NCBI RefSeq assembly: GCF_002803155.1
Contig: NZ_NNBP01000004.1
Coordinates: 62,985 to 126,984, forward strand
DNA: 64,000 nucleotides
Source of the DNA: Streptomyces sp. CB02959
Lineage (GTDB): Bacteria > Actinomycetota > Actinomycetes > Streptomycetales > Streptomycetaceae
Direction of reading: 5' to 3'
Shown: piece after piece, positions 8,766-16,909 of the stretch
Layout: each line of letters begins with the position of its first letter
How positions within the stretch are numbered: position 1 is the stretch's first letter
The notes under the pieces: model-generated
The model's database searches: none
Told to the model about the DNA's origin: nothing
The model's input: the letters and a program-made list of their open reading frames with translations, nothing else
Position numbers and translations under genes: made by a program

Positions 8766-9448
8766 ACGCCGTGGACGGCACGGCCGGGGCAGCCGGGGCG
8801 GACGCCGCCCCGGTCCTCGACCACCTCGTCTACGCCACGCCCGACCTGGACCGGACCGTCGCCGAGGTCGCCGAGCTGACCGGTGTGCGGCCGGTGCGGG
8901 GCGGCAGCCACCCCGGGCGCGGCACCCGCAACCATCTCCTGGGGCTGGGCGGCGGCGGGTACTTCGAGATCATCGGGCCGGACCCGGCGCAGCCGGCGCC
9001 CGGGCGGCCGCGGTGGTTCGGCATCGACGCGCTGGACGGGCCGCGGCTGGTGGCGTGGGCGGTGCGGGTCACCGGGATCGCCGGGCGGGTGGCGCGGGCC
9101 CGGGCGGCCGGCCACGACCCGGGGGACCCGGTCGCGATGTCCCGCCGGACGCCCGACGGCACCGACCTGGCCTGGCAGTTGACGCCGCCGGGGGCGGACG
9201 GTGGGCTCGCGCCGTTCCTGCTGGACTGGGGCGGCAGCCCGCATCCGTCGGACGCCGGGCTCCCGGTGGTGCCGTTGGTCTCGCTGGCCGCGACGCACCC
9301 GGATCCGGCGGCGGCGCGGGCCGAGTGGGCGGCGCTGGGCGTCCGGTGGCCGGGTGCGCCGGTCGCCGCGGGGCCGGTGCAGCTGACCGCCGTCCTGGCG
9401 GGGCGGCACGGCCCGGTGGCGTTCGGGCGGGGAGCCGTCGCCCGGTGA
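8762..9448 (+). CDS. Glyoxalase-like (VOC superfamily) protein within the cobalamin operon
   Basis: The 228-residue product begins with DHLVYATPDLDRTVAEV and continues through GGSHPGRGTRNHLLGLGGGGYFEIIGP, the pattern of the glyoxalase-like VOC domain (His near residue 21, Glu near 66 as possible metal ligands). Substrate is unknown. The GTG start overlaps the cobB stop and its own stop overlaps the cobE start, so it is embedded in the operon and co-translated, although no cobalamin step is known to need it. An alternative GTG lies three codons downstream. Confidence 0.8.
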   Translation: MNAVDGTAGAAGADAAPVLDHLVYATPDLDRTVAEVAELTGVRPVRGGSHPGRGTRNHLLGLGGGGYFEIIGPDPAQPAPGRPRWFGIDALDGPRLVAWAVRVTGIAGRVARARAAGHDPGDPVAMSRRTPDGTDLAWQLTPPGADGGLAPFLLDWGGSPHPSDAGLPVVPLVSLAATHPDPAAARAEWAALGVRWPGAPVAAGPVQLTAVLAGRHGPVAFGRGAVAR

Positions 9449-10065
9449 GCGACGGGCCTGCGGCCGCCGTCCCGGAGCGGGCGGGCGCGGCCCTCGTCGC
9501 GGGGGTGGGGGCCCGTCGGGGGGTGGCGGCGGAGGAAGTAGTGGAGCTGGTCGGCACCGCGTTGGCGGTGGTCGGTCGTACGCCGGGCGCGCTGGTCGCC
9601 CTGGCCACCGTCGAGGCCAGGGCGGCCGAGCCCGGGGTGCTGGGTGCGGCGCGGCGGCTCGGGGTTCCGTTGCGGTCGTTCCCGGCGGCGGAGCTGGCGG
9701 CGGTGCGGGTGCCGGCGCCGTCCGCCGCGGTGCGGGCCGCGGTCGGCACGCCGAGCGTCGCCGAGGCGGCCGCGCTGCTGGGCGCGGGGCCGGGTGCCCG
9801 TCTGGTGCTCGGCAAGCGGGTGTCGGCGCCGGAAGGCCGGCCGGCCGCGGCGACCTGCGCCCTGGCCGCCCGTGCCACCGCGGACACTTGGGACACTGGG
9901 ACCATTACCTCCGGTACGGCGGGCGCGGCCGACGCTCCCACGGCGGCTGCCGCTATCGTCGTCCCCTCCCCCAACCTGCCCCGCCCCGGCGCGGATCGGC
10001 CGGCGGTGGAGGTCGGCGGCTGCCACCCCGAACAGGAACTTCCCGGCACCAAGGAGACGTTTTGA
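9445..10065 (+). CDS. cobE: Cobalamin biosynthesis protein CobE / CbiG C-terminal domain
   Basis: This 206-residue protein matches the CobE/CbiG_C family: VAGVGARRGVAAEEVVELV at the N-terminus, then LVALATVEARAAEPGVLGAA and a segment TPSVAEAAALLGAG. CobE is thought to act near the precorrin ring-contraction steps. The last 80 or so residues are Ala/Thr/Pro-rich and poorly conserved, ending shortly after the family core would, so this tail may be dispensable. The GTG overlaps the preceding stop. Its stop overlaps the TTG of the next gene. Confidence 0.82.
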   Translation: MSDGPAAAVPERAGAALVAGVGARRGVAAEEVVELVGTALAVVGRTPGALVALATVEARAAEPGVLGAARRLGVPLRSFPAAELAAVRVPAPSAAVRAAVGTPSVAEAAALLGAGPGARLVLGKRVSAPEGRPAAATCALAARATADTWDTGTITSGTAGAADAPTAAAAIVVPSPNLPRPGADRPAVEVGGCHPEQELPGTKETF

Positions 10066-10961
10066 CCACCCGTCCCGCACTGCTCATCGCCGGTCACGGC
10101 ACCCGTCACGAGGGGGCGGCCGACGCGCTGCGCGCGCTGGTGCGCGCGCTCGCCGAACGGCATCCCGACGTGCCGGTCGCCGGTGGTTTCTTCGGCGCCA
10201 CGGCATCGCCGCTGCCGCTGTCCGGCGCGGTCGACGAGCTGGTCGCGCGGGGCGCGACCCGGTTGGTCGCGGTGCCGCTGCTGATGGCGCCCACCGGGGC
10301 CCTTCGGGAGACCCTGCCGGACGCGGTGGCGCGGGCCGTCGCGGCGCACCCCGGCGTCCGCGCGGTCTGCGGTCCCGAACTGGGGCCGGACCCGCGGCTG
10401 CTGGGGGCGCTGGAGCGGCGGTTGGACGAGGCGCTGGGCGGCGGTGCGCGCCGTCCCGAGGACCGGGCCCGTACGACGGTGCTGCTGGTGGGGCGGGGCG
10501 CGGCCGATCCGCTCGCCAATGCCGAAGTGGTCCGGGCCGCCCGGCTGTTGTGGGAGGGCCGGGGCTTCGCGGGCGTGGAGAGCGCGTTCGTGACGCTGGC
10601 GGCGCCGGACGTGCCGGCCGGGCTGGACCGGTGCCGGGTGCTGGCCGCGGCGGCACCGGGGCCGTCCTACGGGCGCCGGACCGTGGTCCTGCCGTACTTC
10701 TTCTTCGCCGGTGACCTGCTGGAGCGGCTGCGGATGCAGACCGAGGGCTGGGCGGCGGCGCACCCGGGCGCCGAGGTGCTGGGCGCGGAGCCGATCGGTG
10801 TGGCGCCGGAGTTGGCCGAGGTCGTCATGGAGCGCTACCGGGCGGCGGGCGCGGACGAGGCGGCGTTCGACGGCCGGGCGGCGGCGGAGGACGCCCGGCC
10901 GGCCGGCGGCGCGCTGCCGGGCGCCGCCATGAGTGCGGCGGCCGCCGGGGGCCCGGCGTGA
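10062..10961 (+). CDS. Sirohydrochlorin chelatase, CbiX/SirB-type
   Basis: This 299-residue protein has the tandem CbiX-type fold. The N-terminal LLIAGHGTRHEGA supplies the metal-binding His (residue 12); a second half begins with VLLVGRGAADPLAN, and VVLPYFFFAGDLLERL is typical of the family. It probably inserts cobalt (or iron) into sirohydrochlorin. I chose the TTG at 10062 because AAGGAG lies five bases upstream and the start overlaps the cobE stop. Cobalt rather than iron is inferred from the operon. Confidence 0.88.
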   Translation: MTTRPALLIAGHGTRHEGAADALRALVRALAERHPDVPVAGGFFGATASPLPLSGAVDELVARGATRLVAVPLLMAPTGALRETLPDAVARAVAAHPGVRAVCGPELGPDPRLLGALERRLDEALGGGARRPEDRARTTVLLVGRGAADPLANAEVVRAARLLWEGRGFAGVESAFVTLAAPDVPAGLDRCRVLAAAAPGPSYGRRTVVLPYFFFAGDLLERLRMQTEGWAAAHPGAEVLGAEPIGVAPELAEVVMERYRAAGADEAAFDGRAAAEDARPAGGALPGAAMSAAAAGGPA

Positions 10962-12046
10962 CCGGGCCGGTGCTGTCCGCGGCACGCACCGGGTCCGGCT
11001 CCGGGGAGGTGGACCTGCGGCACCACGGTGACGCGGAGGTGCGCGGCGCGGATCTGACGGACCTGGCGGTCAATGTCCGGACGGGCACTCCCCCGGCCTG
11101 GCTGAAGGAGCGGATCGCGGCGTCGCTGGACGGGTTGGCGGCGTATCCGGACGGCCGGGCGGCCCGCCGTGCGGTCGCCGTACGGCACGGACTGGCGGCG
11201 GACCGGGTGCTGCTGACGGCCGGTGCCGCCGAGGCGTTCGTGCTGCTGGCGCGGGCGGTGCGGGCCCGTCGGCCGGTGGTGGTGCATCCGCAGTTCACCG
11301 AGCCGGAGGCGGCGCTGCGGGACGCCGGGTACGAGGTCGGGCGGGTGCTGCTGGCCGAGCGGGACGGGTTCCGGCTGGATCCGGCTGCGGTGCCGGACGA
11401 CGCGGATCTGGTGGTGGTCGGCAATCCCACCAACCCCACCTCGGTGCTCCATCCGGCGGCCGTGCTGGCCTCCTTGGCGCGGCCGGGCCGCACCCTGGTG
11501 GTGGACGAGGCGTTCATGGACGCGGTGCCCGGGGAGCGGGAGTCGCTGGCCGGGCGGGTGGGTGAACTGCCCGGGCTGGTGGTGCTGCGCAGCCTGACCA
11601 AGACGTGGGGACTGGCGGGACTGCGGATCGGCTACGTGCTGGCGGACGAGGAGACGGTGGCGGCGCTGGAGCGGGCGCAGCCGCTGTGGCCGGTCTCCAG
11701 CCCGGCGCTGGCCGCCGCGGAGGCGTGCTGTGCGCCGGCGGCGCTGGCCGAGGCGGAGGCGGCGGCCGAGGGGATCGCCGCGGACCGGGCCCATCTGCTG
11801 GCCCGGCTGGGCGAGTTCCCCGCAGTGACGGTGGCCGGTCCGGCGGCGGGGCCGTTCGTGCTGGTTCGGCTGCCCGGTGCGGCGGCGGTCCGGGCCGGGC
11901 TGCGGGCCCGCGGTTTCGCGGTGCGCCGCGGGGACACCTTCCCGGGCCTGGGCCCGGACTGGCTCCGTCTGGCCGTCCGGGACCGGGCAACCACCGACCG
12001 GTTCGCGGCCGCCCTGGCGGACGTGCTCGGCCGACCTCCGCGGTAG
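10958..12046 (+). CDS. cobC: PLP-dependent aminotransferase CobC-like (threonine-phosphate decarboxylase type)
   Basis: A 362-residue fold-type I enzyme similar to histidinol-phosphate aminotransferase. NPTNPTSVLHP, VVDEAFMD and SLTKTWGLAGLRIGY are visible; Lys215 in the last motif is the expected PLP lysine. As the last gene of the cobalamin operon it most likely decarboxylates L-threonine phosphate to (R)-1-amino-2-propanol phosphate. The GTG overlaps the cbiX stop. A terminator follows. A histidinol-phosphate aminotransferase role is less likely in this context. Confidence 0.87.
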   Translation: MTGPVLSAARTGSGSGEVDLRHHGDAEVRGADLTDLAVNVRTGTPPAWLKERIAASLDGLAAYPDGRAARRAVAVRHGLAADRVLLTAGAAEAFVLLARAVRARRPVVVHPQFTEPEAALRDAGYEVGRVLLAERDGFRLDPAAVPDDADLVVVGNPTNPTSVLHPAAVLASLARPGRTLVVDEAFMDAVPGERESLAGRVGELPGLVVLRSLTKTWGLAGLRIGYVLADEETVAALERAQPLWPVSSPALAAAEACCAPAALAEAEAAAEGIAADRAHLLARLGEFPAVTVAGPAAGPFVLVRLPGAAAVRAGLRARGFAVRRGDTFPGLGPDWLRLAVRDRATTDRFAAALADVLGRPPR

Positions 12047-12070
12047 CGGGGCGCGGGCGGCGGCCCGGGG

Positions 12071-12122
12071 CCCCTCGCCGGGGTGCTCCACCGGGCCACG
12101 CCCCGGCGGCCCCGGCGAGGGG
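12071..12122. terminator. Bidirectional terminator between cobC and the LAETG protein gene
   Basis: CCCCTCGCCGGGG (12071-12083) is perfectly complementary to CCCCGGCGAGGGG (12110-12122), a 13-bp stem with a 26-base loop. It sits between convergent genes. Confidence 0.7.
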
Positions 12123-12204
12123 TGGGTGCGCCGCGCGGGCCACGCGACGCACCCGGTCGTATCCGCGGCGGCGCCCCCACGGCACCGGTGCGGATACGGA
12201 CTCG

Positions 12205-13200
12205 TCAGCCGCGCCCGTCCGGCGCGGCGTTCCGGCGGCGGCGGGTGTAGGCCAGCGCCCCGGCACCGCCGGCGACCAGCAGGGCCGCGCCGCCGGCGAG
12301 GTACGGGGTGGCGGAGCTGCCGCCGGTCTCGGCGAGGTGCTTATCGGTCGCCGGGCGGACACCGCCGCCGGAGTTCACCTGGGTGCCGCCGGAGTGCGTG
12401 CCGGGGCCGTGGGGCCCGCCGGGCGACGGCGGGGTGCTGGGCTCGCCGGGGGCGCCGTGCGGGGTGGTGCAGGTGGCCTGGGCCAGGGTGACGTCGCCGT
12501 GCACCTCCGCCACGTTGAGCTTGAGCGGGTTGACGGAGACCCGGAGGCGGAGTGCGGTGGCGGCGGCGCTCGCCGAGGTGGTGCTCTTCTGCGACAGGTC
12601 GAGCCGGACGTCGCCGACCCCCGGGACGGTGACCACGGTGGTCCCGCCGGCGCGCAGCGCGACCCGCTTGCCGAGCACCACGACGTCGCCCAGCACCTGG
12701 GCCTCGGCCCGCGGCCGCTGTCCGGCCTGGCAGACGGCGCGGGCGGTGACCTGCTGGACCTGTGCCAGCGGCAGCGCCGGGAGGCCGGGGAGTTGGACCC
12801 TGGCCCGGACGAGGTTGGCGTAGCCCTCGGCGGTCCGCCCGTCGGCGGTGGCGCGGGCGGTGGCGACGTCGGCGCGCAGCAGGCCGACCGGCCGGCCCCC
12901 GTCGATGCCGTCCAGGCGGACGGTGAGCGCGGTCTTGTCGGCCGAGGCCGGGGCGTGGACGTCGTTGAGGACGGCCCGGACGGGGATGTTCAGGGTCTTG
13001 TCGAGCAGGCCGACGTCCAGGGCGGTGCGCAGCACCACCGCCCCCGAAGTGCCGTGGATGCGGCCGTCGTTGCCACTGGCGTGGGCGGCGGGCGCGGCGG
13101 CGGCGAGGGCGACGGCGGGACCGGCCGTCAGGACGGCGGCGGCCAGGACGGCGCCGATCCGTCCGGTCGTGCCGGTGGCGCCGGCGGAACTGGTGGACAC
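12205..13200 (-). CDS. Secreted, sortase-anchored surface protein with LAETG motif
   Basis: The 331-residue protein starts (GTG at 13200) with a short polar stretch, a hydrophobic signal segment and AHASG, a probable signal peptidase site near residue 40. The mature part has two Cys-containing beta-rich blocks and a Gly/Pro/Ser spacer. LAETG at about 289-293 is followed by a hydrophobic helix and RRRR, the C-terminal sorting signal of class E sortase substrates in streptomycetes. An in-frame upstream ATG would add 28 residues but would place a charged stretch before the signal peptide. It corresponds in position to a conserved surface protein beside the cobalamin and ectoine genes in related genomes, as I recall; function unknown. 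Confidence 0.82.
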   Translation of the reverse strand: MSTSSAGATGTTGRIGAVLAAAVLTAGPAVALAAAAPAAHASGNDGRIHGTSGAVVLRTALDVGLLDKTLNIPVRAVLNDVHAPASADKTALTVRLDGIDGGRPVGLLRADVATARATADGRTAEGYANLVRARVQLPGLPALPLAQVQQVTARAVCQAGQRPRAEAQVLGDVVVLGKRVALRAGGTTVVTVPGVGDVRLDLSQKSTTSASAAATALRLRVSVNPLKLNVAEVHGDVTLAQATCTTPHGAPGEPSTPPSPGGPHGPGTHSGGTQVNSGGGVRPATDKHLAETGGSSATPYLAGGAALLVAGGAGALAYTRRRRNAAPDGRG

Positions 13201-13455
13201 GTGTGTGGAACCCCCACATGAGAGATGGAGCCGCCGACCGCGCCAATGGGGGACATCACGCGGGCCGACGGCCTCGACCCGCACATCGTGTACGCACTGA
13301 GGGTGAACGGGCAGCCACGCGAGGTGAGTTCACCCCAAAGGGTGGCTTCCGTGCCTTTATTCGATTGCTTCCGGCTCGTCCGCCCCGGCGGGCACCCCAC
13401 ACCACAGCCGTACCGGGCCACGGCGGCCCGGTACGGCGACGGTGCGTCCGCACGG
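13201..13455. other. Intergenic region upstream of the LAETG protein gene
   Basis: This 255-bp stretch holds the leader of the minus-strand surface protein and the tail of the SDR gene. A short AT-rich patch near 13355-13375 could be promoter sequence. No convincing hairpin or small gene was seen. Confidence 0.4.
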
Positions 13456-14202
13456 TCAGCGCATCAGGGCGCCGCCGTTGACGTCGTAGGTGGCGCCGGT
13501 GACGAACGACTCCCGGGAGGCGAGGAAGAGGGCGACCCGGGCGACCTCCTCCGGGGTGGCGATCCGGCCCATCGGCACCTGGGCGGTGAGCTCGGCGAGC
13601 GCCTCCGGTCCGATCGAGCGGACCATCGGGGTGTCGATCATGGCCGGGGCGACCGCGTTCACCGTGACGCCGTACGGGGCCAGTTCGGCCGCGAAGACCC
13701 GGGTGAGGGCGATCAGCCCGGCCTTGCTGGTGCCGTACGCGGCGCCGGTGGGGCGGGGCGTCTGGCCGGCGAGGGAGGCCATGTTGACGATCCGGCCGAA
13801 GCCGCGGTCGCGCATGTCGGCGGCGACCGCGCGGGTCAGCAGGAAGACCGCGCGCAGGTTGACCGCGAAGACCTCGTCCCACTCCTCGGCGGTGATCTCC
13901 CACAGCGACCGGGCGAGCGGCCGGGCGGCGTTGTTGATCAGCACGTCGACCGGGCGCCAGGCACGGACCGCGTCGTAGGCGGCGGCGAGCGCCTCCGGGT
14001 CGCCCAGGTCGACCCGGAACGGCCGGATCCGTTCGCCTTCCGGGTCGAGCCGCTCGGCGAGGGCGCGGTTGGCTGCCTCGTCGATGTCCAGCGCGGCGAC
14101 GTGGGCGCCCTCGGCGTGGCAGGCGCGGACCAGGGCGGCGCCGAGCCCCTGGGCGCTGCCGGTGATCAGGACGGTCCGGCCGTCGAGTCCGGTGTCGAGC
14201 AC
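13456..14202 (-). CDS. SDR-family oxidoreductase (3-oxoacyl-ACP reductase-like)
   Basis: A classical 248-residue short-chain dehydrogenase. The nucleotide-binding TGSAQGLG lies at 15-22, NNAA follows at about 92-95, and the catalytic Ser in MASLAG precedes YGTSK (Tyr/Lys about 156-160). The C-terminal VTGATYDVNGG is typical of the classical family. ALDIDEA after beta-2 suggests NAD(H) preference. It lies 12 bases after a small unrecognised gene on the same strand, forming a likely two-gene operon controlled by the divergent ArsR regulator. Substrate unknown. Confidence 0.88.
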   Translation of the reverse strand: MLDTGLDGRTVLITGSAQGLGAALVRACHAEGAHVAALDIDEAANRALAERLDPEGERIRPFRVDLGDPEALAAAYDAVRAWRPVDVLINNAARPLARSLWEITAEEWDEVFAVNLRAVFLLTRAVAADMRDRGFGRIVNMASLAGQTPRPTGAAYGTSKAGLIALTRVFAAELAPYGVTVNAVAPAMIDTPMVRSIGPEALAELTAQVPMGRIATPEEVARVALFLASRESFVTGATYDVNGGALMR

Positions 14203-14214
14203 AGCGGTCCCCCC

Positions 14215-14628
14215 TCAGGCCGTACCGAAGAAGAGCGGGCGCCCGACCCGGGCCTCGATGCGCAGGTAGCGCCAGAGCCGCCCGTCGCCGACCGGGGTGT
14301 CGCGGACGATGTCGCACACCGTGGCGACGGTGTCCAGGTCGGGGACGTCGGCCAGGATGTACGAGGTCCACGGCCAGCCGGGGGTGGCGCCGACCATCAG
14401 CCGGTCGTCGTCGAGGGTGCCGAGCACCGTGACGCCGAAGCGTTCACCCAGTCGGTCGAAGGCGGGTGGGATCGCGGCGGCCACGGTGGCGCGCAGCGCG
14501 TCGTCGGCGGCGAAGAAGTCCTGGGTCACGCCGATGCAGAAGAGCGTGCGCAGCGGCCCGCCGGAGGTCGGGCCCTCGGCGGATACAGGAGCGGATGCGG
14601 GTACGGGTGCCGGGTCGGCGGTGGTCAT
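14215..14628 (-). CDS. Small unrecognised protein in SDR operon
   Basis: The 137-residue product has a Pro/Ala-rich N-terminus and a compact core: RTLFCIGVTQDFFAADDALR, then DRLGERFGVTVLGTLDDDRLMVG and WPWTSYILADVPDLDTVATVC. The alternation of predicted beta strands and helices, and the length, would fit a dimeric alpha/beta-barrel protein, but I do not recognise the family. It precedes an SDR gene by 12 bases, and its start faces an ArsR-type regulator across a palindromic operator. An enzyme or carrier acting with the SDR is a guess from context. Confidence 0.65.
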   Translation of the reverse strand: MTTADPAPVPASAPVSAEGPTSGGPLRTLFCIGVTQDFFAADDALRATVAAAIPPAFDRLGERFGVTVLGTLDDDRLMVGATPGWPWTSYILADVPDLDTVATVCDIVRDTPVGDGRLWRYLRIEARVGRPLFFGTA

Positions 14629-14717
14629 CGCGGAGCCTCGCGGGAGCGGTCGGTGCCAACGGGGCGGGCGGGGGCCCGGTGGCGCCGGGCGCGGGCGCCG
14701 TCGGTGAATAATTAGAG

Positions 14718-14739
14718 GATCGTCAACGCATTGACGATC
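14718..14739. promoter_or_regulatory. Palindromic operator for the divergent ArsR regulator
   Basis: GATCGTCAA (14718-14726) and TTGACGATC (14731-14739) form a perfect inverted repeat around the spacer CGCA. It lies between the divergently read small-protein/SDR operon and the ArsR-family gene, 37 bases before the regulator's ATG. Such symmetry and position are typical of ArsR-family autoregulatory sites. Confidence 0.65.
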
Positions 14740-14775
14740 GCCGACCGTATCACTCGTTTAGAGAGTTCTCGAACA

Positions 14776-15222
14776 ATGCCTCGTACGGACCCGGGCGCGG
14801 CCCCTCCCCAGAGCCCCCAGGAAGCTGGCGGGACCTCCGGCGCCGCCTCCGCGCCGGCCGACCCCGACCAGCCGGAGACCGCGCGGATCCGGCTCGGCGA
14901 CCTGCTCCAGGCGTTCAGCGACCCGCTGCGGCGGCGGGTCGTGCACCGGCTCGCCGCGGAAGGCGAGGTGGGCTGCGGGGAGATCGAGCTGCCGGTCAGC
15001 CGGGCCACCGGCTCCTACCACTTCCGGATCCTGCGGACGGCGGGCTGGACCCACACCCGCCGGGCCGGCCGCGAACGCTACGTCTCACTGCGCCGCGCCG
15101 ACCTCGAAGCGCGCTTCCCCGGCCTGGTGGAGGCGCTGCTGCGGGCCGACGCGGCGGAGCGCGGCACGGCGGCGGACGCACCGCCGCACGACACCCGGCC
15201 GCAGGACCCGCCCCGCCCCTGA
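14776..15222 (+). CDS. ArsR-family winged-helix transcriptional regulator
   Basis: This 148-residue protein has an ArsR-like winged helix from about residue 37: LGDLLQAFSDPLRRRVVHRL, then the recognition helix SRATGSYHFRILRTAGW and wing residues RERYVSLRR. No Cys-based metal site (CxC) is visible, so it is probably a non-metal ArsR member. I chose the ATG at 14776; the in-frame TTG at 14731 would lie inside the operator palindrome. The tail is Pro/His-rich. It likely represses the divergent small-protein/SDR operon. Confidence 0.85.
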   Translation: MPRTDPGAAPPQSPQEAGGTSGAASAPADPDQPETARIRLGDLLQAFSDPLRRRVVHRLAAEGEVGCGEIELPVSRATGSYHFRILRTAGWTHTRRAGRERYVSLRRADLEARFPGLVEALLRADAAERGTAADAPPHDTRPQDPPRP

Positions 15223-15310
15223 TCCACCCGGAGAGGGCCTGGCAGGCCCGGCCCCGCCCCTGATCCACCGGACCGGGCCCCGGGAGCCGTCCGGCCGCGC
15301 CCCGGGGCGG

Positions 15311-16411
15311 TCAGCCGACGATCCGGCCGCGCAGCACCACCAGGCGCGGCGCCGCCAGCACCCGGACGTCGGCCCGCGGATCGGTCTCGAAGACGACCAG
15401 GTCCGCCGGGGCGCCCTCGGTGAGGCCGGGGCGGCCCAGCCACTCCCGGGCGCCCCAGGTCGTCGCCGAGAGGGCGGCCTCGACGGGCAGCCCGGCCTTC
15501 ATCAGTTCGGCGACCTCGTCGGCGACCAGGCCGTGCGGCAGCGAACCGCCGGCGTCGGTGCCGGCGAAGATCGGCACGCCCGCGTCGTAGGCGGCCCGCA
15601 CGGTGTCGTAGCGCCGGTCGTGCAGCCGGCGCATATGGTCCGCCCAGCGCGGGAACTTCCCCCCGCCGGCGAAGGCCAGCTGCGGGAAGGTCGCGATGTT
15701 GACCAGGGTGGGGACGATGGCGACCTGGCGCTCGGCGAAGAGCGGGATGGTGTCCTCGGTCAGGCCGGTGGCGTGTTCGATGCAGTCGATCCCGGCCTCG
15801 ACCAGCGGGGCGAGGGACTCCTCGGCGAAGCAGTGGGCGGTGACCCGGGCGCCGAGCCGGTGCGCCTCGGCGATGGCGGCGGCCACCTCGCCGGGCGGCC
15901 AGCAGGCGGCCAGATCGCCGACCGAGCGGTCGATCCAGTCGCCGACGAGCTTGACCCAGCCGTCGCCGCGCCGGGCCTCCTGGGCCACATAGGCGACCAG
16001 GTCCTCCGGTTCGATCTCGTGCGCGTAGTTGCGGATGTAGCGCTTGGTGCGGGCGATGTGCCGGCCGGCGCGGATGATCCGCGGCAGGTCGGGGCGGTCG
16101 TCGATCCACCGGGTGTCCGAGGGCGAGCCGGCGTCACGGATCAGGAGGGTGCCGGCGTCACGGTCGGTGAGCGCCTGCTTCTCGCTGGTGGCGGCGTCCA
16201 CCGGCCCGTGCGCGTCCAGTCCGACGTGGCAGTGGGCGTCGACCAGGCCCGGCAGCACCCATCCGGTGACGGTCCTGGCATCCCGTGCCATGGCCGGTCG
16301 CTCGAACGTCACCCGGCCGTCGAGGACCCACAGCTCGTCGCGGACCTCGTCCGGCCCTACGAGCACCCTCCCCTTGAGGTGCAGCACCGCACCTTCACTC
16401 ATGGACGTCAT
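15311..16411 (-). CDS. Amidohydrolase-family protein (imidazolonepropionase-like)
   Basis: This 366-residue metal-dependent hydrolase has the cyclic amidohydrolase layout: a small beta domain, then GLVDAHCHVG with metal ligands His60 and His62, GWVKLVGDW (possible Lys ligand), TAHCFAEE, EHATGL, and AGTDAGG with the catalytic Asp. The C-terminal part ends GAPADLVVFETDPR...VVLRGRIVG, as in prolidase/imidazolonepropionase-like enzymes. The start at 16411 is preferred; another ATG lies three codons in. Substrate unknown. It is read away from the ectoine genes. Confidence 0.85.
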   Translation of the reverse strand: MTSMSEGAVLHLKGRVLVGPDEVRDELWVLDGRVTFERPAMARDARTVTGWVLPGLVDAHCHVGLDAHGPVDAATSEKQALTDRDAGTLLIRDAGSPSDTRWIDDRPDLPRIIRAGRHIARTKRYIRNYAHEIEPEDLVAYVAQEARRGDGWVKLVGDWIDRSVGDLAACWPPGEVAAAIAEAHRLGARVTAHCFAEESLAPLVEAGIDCIEHATGLTEDTIPLFAERQVAIVPTLVNIATFPQLAFAGGGKFPRWADHMRRLHDRRYDTVRAAYDAGVPIFAGTDAGGSLPHGLVADEVAELMKAGLPVEAALSATTWGAREWLGRPGLTEGAPADLVVFETDPRADVRVLAAPRLVVLRGRIVG

Positions 16412-16909
16412 GCACGCACTGTATGCGGGGGCCACGGCCGGGGACCACGGTGCGCCCGCGGCCCGCACCCACACATCCGTCGAGTGGATATCCGAAATCC
16501 CGCCGCGCTATCCGCCGTATCACCTCGCGGCACTTCCCGCATCTTGTCGGAGTCGGACTTCGGTGACTTCTCGCGGACCTTTTGGTGAACCGTCCGCGGC
16601 GCCTTCCGGAGGCGAATTCCCGGCTTCTCCGGAAGTCAGCTTCCCGTATTCGTATGCCCGCTTTCCCGAACCTCAAACGCCAAGATTTCGCTAGCGTCAA
16701 GTCTCATTATTCAGGCACTTCGCACGAGCGTTACTGAGCTGTGACCGACTACACAGCGTGTCCATTTCGCCCGGAACTTCCGTGACGAAACGTGACAACC
16801 TGCCGCCGGATCGCGCGCTCGCACGCCCCCGCGTGATAACACAAAAACGCCTCCCGCGTAACCCGGACCCGCGATGCAATTTACTTTTCGCCTGGGTAAA
16901 TTCAATTGC
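16412..16909. other. Long intergenic region upstream of ectA
   Basis: About 500 bases without a gene, clearly richer in A+T than the flanks. It contains an inverted repeat CTTCCGGAG (16603-16611) / CTCCGGAAG (16627-16635), two CGTGAC direct repeats ten bases apart (16781, 16791), and the left arm of the palindrome at the ectA start. It probably holds the promoters of the amidohydrolase gene and of ectABCD, but no unambiguous -10/-35 pair was found. Confidence 0.5.
16781..16796 (+). repeat. Helically phased CGTGAC direct repeat upstream of ectA
   Basis: CGTGAC occurs at 16781-16786 and again at 16791-16796, one helical turn apart, with GAAA between. Possible activator site for the ectoine operon; chance cannot be excluded. 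Confidence 0.35.
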
